This document shows, one piece after another, positions 57,801 through 64,000 of a stretch of DNA of 64,000 nt. The position numbers and the translations under genes were made by a program. The stretch lies in NCBI GenBank assembly GCA_035771175.1, contig CM069598.1:4571931-4635930 (forward strand), given 5' to 3'. The notes beneath the pieces are model-generated. The model had not been told where the DNA came from. It worked only from the letters and a program-made list of their open reading frames with translations, and did not search any database. The DNA is from Paratinospora sagittata (Eukaryota > Streptophyta > Magnoliopsida > Ranunculales > Menispermaceae). Positions within the stretch are counted from its first letter, which is position 1. Every line of letters begins with the position of its first letter.

Positions 57801-58264
57801 GATGTGTAGTTGATATACTTAACATTTTTTTTTGTAGAATAACATTTTTCTTTTTGTTTTTCTTTTTTTTATATCTTAAACCATACAAATTTGTATTTAT
57901 ATAATATTGATCCAACGAACACGTGGCAAATGCATCTACCTATACCACTCTTCTTTTCTATTTATGGCTTCATTTGGGATAGTTTTTACAAAAGTTTTTT
58001 TTTTATAAATACTTTTACAGAAAACGCTTTTTAAAAAAGTTGTCTTATCAGCTTCTTCAAAAAAAATAAAAAAATTATTTTTTTTTACCACAGTTTTGCC
58101 AAAGGTAGATATATCTTGAAAACATTTCTTTTCTCCAAAAACTCACATGCACACTACATTTGATGCTAAACTGCATGGTTAATACATTGGATATGCTTGA
58201 AAACATACATGTATAAGTAGGTGGTATACCTAGTAGGGTGGGGTCCGAAATAGCATGGTACATC
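54845..58264. other. long spacer upstream of the F-box gene
   Basis: No gene found. It holds a TA/CA microsatellite at about 55357-55388, a poly-T/CT-rich stretch near 55746-55780, and a second copy of the 3405-3665 repeat (listed separately). Short open frames have no recognisable content. Part must be the F-box gene's promoter. Confidence 0.5.
56365..56610 (+). repeat. dispersed repeat, copy 2
   Basis: Diverged relative of 3405-3665 in the same orientation (shared ATTAATCTTCGGGG, GCATAAGAGATTTTTTCT, ATGTTCTTATAAATAATGAATA). No ends or target duplications could be defined. Confidence 0.55.
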
Positions 58265-58272
58265 TATATAAG
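58265..58272 (+). promoter_or_regulatory. TATA box of the F-box gene (candidate)
   Basis: TATATAAG about 390 bases before the ATG. It would give a long, pyrimidine-rich leader, which the CT-rich sequence at 58450-58620 supports. A 12-codon upstream ORF (ATG at 58412) would lie in that leader. Confidence 0.4.
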
Positions 58273-58655
58273 TGCACAAACACAGCCACTTCCTTCAGAA
58301 ATTCGTAACGGATCAAAGCCAAGTACTACTCCCCTTCACCCAACTAATAATACCAACAACATAAACAACAAACCTAACCCCAACTCCCCATAAACCAAGA
58401 TATATACATATATGATCAAGCTTTTCAATTTTTTTTTTTTAATTTTTTAAATATAAGCTTCAGCTCCTCGGTTCTAGTTTTCCTCACTTGGCCTCTTTTC
58501 CTTGGCTCCTTCCTCTCTCGATTCCCACACCACTTTCACCCTCTCATATCTCTTAAGTCAAATCCCCAACCAGACAGACAGCCCCTTATACATCTACTCT
58601 CTTATTCTTCTTCTTCAAGTATAGCTTACCTAGCGAGCTTTGCAAGAAGAAGATT

Positions 58656-59132
58656 ATGGTAATGGTGAAGCTGTATCAAAAGAAGCCCAAGTTCTGCATC
58701 AACGACCACCCGGACATCCTCATCGAGGTTCTCAAGCGACTCGATGACCGTTCCCTCGGCGTCGCGGCCTGCGTCTGCCGTCTATGGTGCTCAATCTCCC
58801 GCAACGAAACTCTCTGGGAGAACCTCTGCTTCTGCCACGTATCCCCTCCTCCGGCCGACGTCAGGCCCGTGGTTCTCGCTCTCGGCGGCTACAGAAGACT
58901 CTACATGGCTTGTTTGCGTCCCGTGCTGACTCGACTCTCCTTGTGTACTACTAGTAGTACTAGTAGTAGAAGTACTAGTACTGAGTCGGACCGAGTTGGA
59001 AGCGCGTGGACTCGGGACCAGGTGCAGTTATCGCTCTCGCTCTTTTGCGTCGATTGTTACGAGAGGCTCGGAAGTAGGCTCGGTGAGGCTTCGTCACTTA
59101 TGTTTCTATGTAAGCCCGTGAACGTCGGATGA
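58656..59132 (+). CDS. SNE: F-box protein, SNEEZY/SLEEPY2-like
   Basis: Predicted substrate adaptor of an SCF ubiquitin ligase. In Arabidopsis, SNE and SLY1 recruit DELLA repressors in gibberellin signalling. One exon, 158 residues. The F-box covers about residues 15-57 (HPDILIEVLKRLDDRSLGVAACVCRLW, with the typical LP/I-xDILxxV pattern). After it come the family segments CHVSPPPADVRPVVLALGGYRRLY and, near the C-terminus, VQLSLSLFCVDCYERLG and SLMFLCKPVNV. Start is ATG 58656; ATG 58662 would remove two residues. A Ser/Thr-rich insert at about 98-110 is encoded by ACT/AGT trinucleotide repeats. I assign SNE rather than SLY1 because of the short N-terminus and the terminal segment; this rests on memory of the family. 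Confidence 0.85.
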   Translation: MVMVKLYQKKPKFCINDHPDILIEVLKRLDDRSLGVAACVCRLWCSISRNETLWENLCFCHVSPPPADVRPVVLALGGYRRLYMACLRPVLTRLSLCTTSSTSSRSTSTESDRVGSAWTRDQVQLSLSLFCVDCYERLGSRLGEASSLMFLCKPVNVG

Positions 59133-60669
59133 GATTTCAAGTTTGACTGTTTGAGTTTGGCTTTCACGTGGCCCCTCCCATCATGAGAAACCGAATGGAT
59201 ACGTACGTACGCCCTCATGCATCGCATCACATATAGGATTGATTTATTTATTATTTAGAAAAGCCCCACGGTATTGTAGAAAACTACGAAAGTACCAGCC
59301 AGCTAGAAAAATCTCTTCACTCCCTGTCTCTCTCTTTATTTTCCTTTTCATTTTTATTTTTATTTTTATTTTTATTTTTTAAGGTTTTAGCTAAATTATA
59401 TATGTGAAAGAGCTCTACAACTTATAAATTATTGCACCACCTCAATAGTTATTAATATTGTCTTGTGTTAAGGAGTGGTGTGATTTTAATATTATATTTA
59501 TATATATAATTACCTGATATTAAGACTTGGGGGCCCCATAAGAGGGATGAACTTACAGAATTACCTACGTACATATATACAATAAGAAAACCTAGAAAAG
59601 AAAAGAATTAATATTAATGAAACTATATAATTACTTCCATATAATATATAGCTCGTAAGGTTCACGCAGATGCCACGCACCTTCGTATTGAGCCACGCAA
59701 TTACAAAAGTGATCCAAGTAATCTAAGAATGCTTATCTAGCTTAGTACTACATCTAAAACATTGCCTATATATATATTGTTGATAATAGTTTGATTTAAT
59801 TTCTCTTGAATTCCATAATTAGCTAGTTGAAGTGAATAGATTGTCTTGATTATTAGGAGGTAAATTATTTTTAAAGAGTGTGTGTAAACTAGCTCAAGAC
59901 AATAGCCTGGTGCTCAGCTAATTTTTTTTTTTTTTAATTCTATATATATTTAGCATTTGTCTATCACATGATAATTTGGTTTTCTACTATTAATGTTTAG
60001 ATGATTTGATATATTGTCCTATGCACACAAGATTGCATTCATGTAATCTAATCCCGAAAATAACAGTAATAATAATTGATAAAACATAGCTATCATCACT
60101 TTTTATCACTTAAACATGTTTCCAACATAATTAAGTAATAGTGACCATAATGACAACATTTCAATTACCAAAATTATTATTTTATATATGTTAGTGCGTC
60201 CAAGAACAACAAATAAAAATTGATGCTAGGGCTTCACATATTTCCAATATTGATCATTGTTTAGTTGTCCACGTGGCGCTCCACTGATTCGTCTCTATGG
60301 GCTTAAATTTCGGACTCCTTCAAACCATGTACTGTTGTCTCCCTCCTCTCTTCTATATTCCCTCTTTGTCAATTAGTTAATATTAAAAAGAAAAAATTAA
60401 TTTAACTGAAAAAAAATATATACAATTACAGTATAATTACATATTCATGTTCATTAAATGTGTATATTTTACGCATCTCAAAATATGTAATAAATAATTC
60501 AATGAATATAAACTTGTAATTACATTGAAGTGGTATTTTTTTATAATTAAATTAACATTCCCCTTAAAAAAAATATCAAAGACAAACAATTTAATCAAGG
60601 GTGAAACTACAACAATATTTATTAAAACACTATTCAAAAACATCCAAAAAATTATACATCATTTCCTAC
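59133..60669. other. AT-rich spacer downstream of the F-box gene
   Basis: No gene seen. It includes a (TTTTA)n stretch at about 59346-59379 and TA-rich runs. About 60440-60560 resembles the dispersed repeat phrase near 2811-2900. Confidence 0.55.
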
Positions 60670-61041
60670 CAAAAAAAGGCCCAGCAAAAAATAATAATTA
60701 TAATTTTTTATTTTTTATCAAACGATAATTAAAATAAAACAATTTTTTATTAAATTAATCAAATTAGCTAAAATTATTTAAAAATATGAATAAAGGTATT
60801 TAAGAGTAAAACTTAAAACTTAAAAAAGAAAATTAAGAAAGAAATTTTTTTTTTTAAAAAAAAAAGTCTTAAAAGATAGGGTGCAAAGAAAAAAAATACT
60901 GTTTTAGCCTTATTGACGATTAAATTAATTTTTTAAATATAAAAATAAGTTAAACTTTTCAAAAGTGTTTTAAAGAAACAAAGAAAGAAAAAAAAAGGTT
61001 TACCCTAAGCTACTATCATATTCGTATTATAATAGTAAAGA
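60670..61041 (-). mobile_element. Helitron-like repeat, copy 2
   Basis: On the minus strand it begins TCTTTACTATTATAATACG after an A and follows 44378-44740 for about 350 bases (shared TTTTAAGTTTTACTCTTAA and AGGGCTAAAA-type phrases). The CTAG end is missing or degraded. No ORF. Confidence 0.5.
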
Positions 61042-61800
61042 TAAATATTGATATATACTAAATCAATGTATTCCAAAATAATAATAAAAGTAATTAATAT
61101 AACATAAAGTACTATTACATTTTACCGACCCACACCCATTGGGGGACGACAACTGCTCGAGACGACAATAAATCACGCACGTGGCTTTCTGATGAAGCAG
61201 GCACAGAATGTGTCGAGACGCCTCCAAGGCATGATCCCCTACACCATCCTCAAGCAAACCTATCCATCACCCGCATCCAGATCTTCGCTTTTCAATCACG
61301 GAACAGGTCCAACTCTAAATCTCTTATGATCCTCGACGATCGCGTAATTAAGATCGTGACGACGGTCCCCCCGAGCGGACACCACCATCACCTTCCTCAA
61401 CCACTAATCACCAGACATCACATGCAATAAAGCGCGCATCGAAAATACCTCTCTTGCGCACGGTGCGCCGTAGGTAAACAATCCACTGAGAACGATCCGT
61501 ATGTACGGAAGAGAGATTCGTTGTACAGTAACCATACGTTTGAGGTTGTAATGGATCATCAGACGGGTGTGAAGTAACGAAGTTCTGCGACGTACGTACG
61601 TACGTTCGTTTAGAATTCGGCGAGTTTTAAGTTTTGCTGACAAGTGACAGCCATTACTCCTTAAAGACTATTAATTTACAGAGTTTTGACTTTCGGCAAT
61701 CCTCCTTTATCGGCGACGGTCGTAATTGGCACCGCCGGCGGAGAGTCGCCGGATCTGACGGAGAGTCACCGGAAGCTTTAAAAACTTAATCTTGGTGATA
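61042..61800. other. unexplained GC-richer patch and 5' flank of the J-domain gene
   Basis: About 61140-61640 is markedly richer in C and G than the spacers around it. It contains short frames on both strands (for example 61192-61332 plus, 46 codons, starting ATG AAG CAG) but no domain I recognise. A CGTACGTACGTACG run is at 61592-61606. About 61700-61854 is presumably promoter and first non-coding exon of the J-domain gene. Confidence 0.35.
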
Positions 61801-61854
61801 GATCCGCGTGGGGTTTGGTGATCGGAGATTTTATTCTTCACGTCGCAAATCTAT

Positions 61855-62099
61855 GTGAGTGTGCTTCAGAAGAATCTTTTTCTGTTTTGTTCTGTTCTGG
61901 TTTGCTTTTAATTTTGTGTGAAATTTTTGTTTTTTAGTAGAATATCGTAGGAATTGTAGTGGTTGTGTGTTAAGATTTTGAGTTTATTGTTATAATTGAA
62001 GTCGGTCTTTTAGGTTTTCTGCTGTTTTTTGGTAAATGTTTTAGTGAAATTAGGGTTTAGGAGTTTACTGGATTTATTTGAGTTTCTGTGTTTCTGCAG
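61855..62099 (+). other. 5'-UTR intron of the J-domain gene (predicted)
   Basis: Donor TAT|GTGAGTGTG and acceptor TTTCTGCAG|TTGG, with a T-rich interior, the usual look of plant leader introns. The start codon is 349 bases further on. Confidence 0.65.
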
Positions 62100-62108
62100 T
62101 TGGTGGTG

Positions 62109-62388
62109 ATGAGCCGAGGTTTGATTGGGAATTACAGATCGGAGTGTTTGTGTTTGAAAACCCTAGAAATGATTGTTTACATTCGTTGCCTCGTCAGTCC
62201 CAGAGTAATTTGATGGATGGCTGTTTCATTTGAGACAATTCAAGCTCAGATTAGGGTTTCCGGAATGCGAAACCCTGAAATTTGAACTTTGTTTGGCCAA
62301 TTTTGTCCTTAGAGAACGAAATCCGAGGATGTTATTGACGAGAATTTGAACTTCTGGTGTCTAATATATGTATGTACCTCTGTTTTAA
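62109..62388 (+). promoter_or_regulatory. cluster of upstream ORFs in the J-domain gene leader
   Basis: Five short ATG frames precede the main start, if this leader is unspliced: 62109-62213 (34 codons), 62213-62233, 62265-62285, 62329-62349 and 62368-62388 (6 codons each). The first two overlap as TGATG. They would reduce or regulate translation of the main frame. Confidence 0.5.
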
Positions 62389-62447
62389 GAGTTTGGGGCA
62401 TTAAATTTATATTGGTCATAGCTTTGTTCTGAGAAGTGGAGGTGTCT

Positions 62448-64000
62448 ATGGAGGGCCAAAAAAAGGCGGCATTTAGAGCTAAAGAAGTTGCTGAGAAACG
62501 ATTTGCCAAGAGGGATTTTGTAGGTGCAAGAAAATATGCAGTGAAGGCTCAAAATCTGTACCCGGAAATGGAGGGCATTTCTCAAATGCTGGCTACATTT
62601 GAAGTTTATGCCGCATCCTTGATGCAGTTTAATGGAGAAATAGATTTCTATTCTGTTCTTGGGTTGAACCAGTTGGCAGATGAGGAGATGATTAAGAAGC
62701 AGTACAAGAAATTGGCTCTTATACTTCATCCTGATAAGAACAAGACCGTAGGAGCTGATGGGGCATTCAAACTAGTCTCTGAAGCGTGGAGCCTATTGTC
62801 TGATAAAGATAAGAAAAGTTCTTATGATATAGGGAGAAAGAAGCAATCTTCAGCTGAAGTCGTCCAGCCGAACCACCATGCTGCTAAGACTCCTGCTGTT
62901 AATGGTTTTAGCAACTGTTCTAAACGTTTGAGCTCTCATAACCAACACAAGCCTCCTACATTTTGGACAATTTGCACCTCATGCAAAGTGCAGTATGAGT
63001 ATCTCCGCAAGTACTTGAACCACAGACTCTCATGTAAGAATTGCCATAAAACCTTCTTGGCAGTAGAAACAGGAGGTGCCCCTGTGAACGGTTCTATACC
63101 ATTTTGTTCTTGGTCTTTTTCTCCACATGTCAGCCAAGTTGCATACATCCCAGCTGATACGATATTTTTCACAGGAGGTGGAGTCCCTGGATTTCATTCT
63201 GGATACAGTACTGAGTATTCGAATGTATCTGTTCAGTGGAGCCCGTTTCCTGGAACATCCTCCAGTGTCACAAGTGTTCAAGAATCTACTTCTGCATCTG
63301 CTGGCGCTGTCCACCAGGTTAATGGCAAACAAAAGAGAACAGGGAAGAAGCTGAAGGCTGCAGCTAGGGACAAAGATCATATGAAGATAACAAATAATAT
63401 GGCTTCAGATTCATTCCCCTGTCATACCAATGCTCCAGTCACCAAAGTTGGTAGACCTGAAAAGAAAATGAAGGTTGATGGAGGAGACATTCATAGAAAT
63501 GGGTATGAAGGCTCAGGACCAAAGACTGCTGATCCAGAAGCGAGAGTGGCAAATGGTCATGGAAACACTGGATCTAGTGCCAGGTCCTCCAGTGCTAGTG
63601 AACCTCCAATCAGGCGTTTGTCGATTGCACCAGCTTTTGATGCTCGTCAATTGTTAATTGATAAGGCGAGAACAGTAATTCGGAAGAAGTTGGAAGAGAT
63701 GAAGTTGGCTGCAGCTATGGCTGCTCAGGAAAAAGAGAAGGCCCAAAATGAAGTTTCCCATTCTAAAGAGCTATCAACACGAGCTGGTCAAGGTATGTCT
63801 ATGCACAAACCAGATCGTGAGGACCCTAGATCAGTAGCAATTACGGTCCCAGACTCCGATTTCCATGATTTTGATAAGGACAGATCAGAAGGATGCTTCA
63901 AGCCAAAACAGCTATGGGCTCTATATGATGAAGAAGATGGAATGCCACGATTGTACTGTCTGATCCGTCAGGTTATATCCGTGAAGCCGTTCAAGATTGA
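62448..64000 (+). CDS. J-domain (DnaJ) protein with DUF3444, 3' end outside window
   Basis: Hsp40-type co-chaperone; its J domain would stimulate an Hsp70. 517 complete codons are present and no stop is reached. Residues 1-60 form the helical start typical of this plant family (AKEVAEKRF, DFVGARKYA, AQNLYP, ISQML). The J domain spans about 66-128 with HPD at 94-96. A zinc-finger-like segment follows at about 173-205 (CTSCKVQYEY, CKNCHKTFL). Then comes a long Ser-rich, basic linker with an IDKARTVIRKKLEEM helix at about 402-416. From about residue 478 (DFHDFDKDRSEGCFKPKQLWALY) the DUF3444 domain begins and runs off the window. Start: first ATG in frame after the uORFs. No defects seen. Confidence 0.92.
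   Translation, partial: MEGQKKAAFRAKEVAEKRFAKRDFVGARKYAVKAQNLYPEMEGISQMLATFEVYAASLMQFNGEIDFYSVLGLNQLADEEMIKKQYKKLALILHPDKNKTVGADGAFKLVSEAWSLLSDKDKKSSYDIGRKKQSSAEVVQPNHHAAKTPAVNGFSNCSKRLSSHNQHKPPTFWTICTSCKVQYEYLRKYLNHRLSCKNCHKTFLAVETGGAPVNGSIPFCSWSFSPHVSQVAYIPADTIFFTGGGVPGFHSGYSTEYSNVSVQWSPFPGTSSSVTSVQESTSASAGAVHQVNGKQKRTGKKLKAAARDKDHMKITNNMASDSFPCHTNAPVTKVGRPEKKMKVDGGDIHRNGYEGSGPKTADPEARVANGHGNTGSSARSSSASEPPIRRLSIAPAFDARQLLIDKARTVIRKKLEEMKLAAAMAAQEKEKAQNEVSHSKELSTRAGQGMSMHKPDREDPRSVAITVPDSDFHDFDKDRSEGCFKPKQLWALYDEEDGMPRLYCLIRQVISVKPFKI

Noticed and set aside
57960..58080. Small MITE upstream of the F-box gene
   Set aside because: Complementary AAAAG/CTTTT phrases can be found, but they are too A/T-rich to distinguish from chance, and no target duplication is seen.
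61404..61643. Minus-strand ORF of 79 codons in the GC-richer patch
   Set aside because: Arg-rich composition without a domain, and no promoter or splice context. Kept only as part of the unexplained patch.

Overview
This is nuclear DNA of a flowering plant, most likely a eudicot. The evidence is intron-bearing plant genes with GT-AG junctions (serine acetyltransferase, CYP71-type cytochromes P450, FCF1, an F-box protein of the SNEEZY type, a J-domain/DUF3444 protein), AT-rich spacers, and Ty1/copia, LINE, SINE, MITE and Helitron-like repeats. I cannot name the species from sequence alone.

Layout. 1-1.5 kb: a serine acetyltransferase gene on the plus strand. 1.5-7 kb: no gene; a CA/TA microsatellite, a TIR element (4.0-5.0 kb) and a nearly perfect fold-back element (5.07-6.05 kb). 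7-44.3 kb: a tandem array of CYP71-type P450s, all on the plus strand and all with one phase-0 intron at the same site just before the I-helix motif. Three are intact (7069-8716, 10149-11758, 30197-32041). One (13763-20987) is split by a very young copia element. Two are remnants (8883-9342 and 43040-44294). Between 21 and 43 kb the P450 spacers are duplicated and filled with nested transposons: a SINE, a solo LTR, two full-length but decayed copia elements, one internally deleted copia element, and LINE pieces.

44.4-52.1 kb: a Helitron-like repeat, a 5'-truncated LINE, then two convergent single-copy genes, a coiled-coil protein of unknown function (plus) and the rRNA-processing PIN nuclease FCF1 (minus, nine coding exons). 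52.1-58.6 kb: repeats only, including a hAT-type MITE with an 8-bp target duplication and two SINE copies. 58.6-59.1 kb: an intronless F-box gene of the SNEEZY/SLEEPY type. 59.1-61.7 kb: AT-rich spacer, a Helitron-like relative and an unexplained GC-richer patch. 61.7 kb to the end: a J-domain/DUF3444 gene with a 5'-UTR intron and several upstream ORFs; its 3' end lies outside the window.

The P450 array is the most likely functional system: membrane-bound monooxygenases of a family that often acts in terpenoid or other specialised metabolism. No terpene synthase or other pathway enzyme is in the window, so the substrate is unknown. The best evolutionary story is the copia insertion inside a P450 exon. 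Its LTRs look identical, its 5-bp target duplication is perfect and its 1350-residue polyprotein is open, so the P450 was otherwise intact when it was hit.
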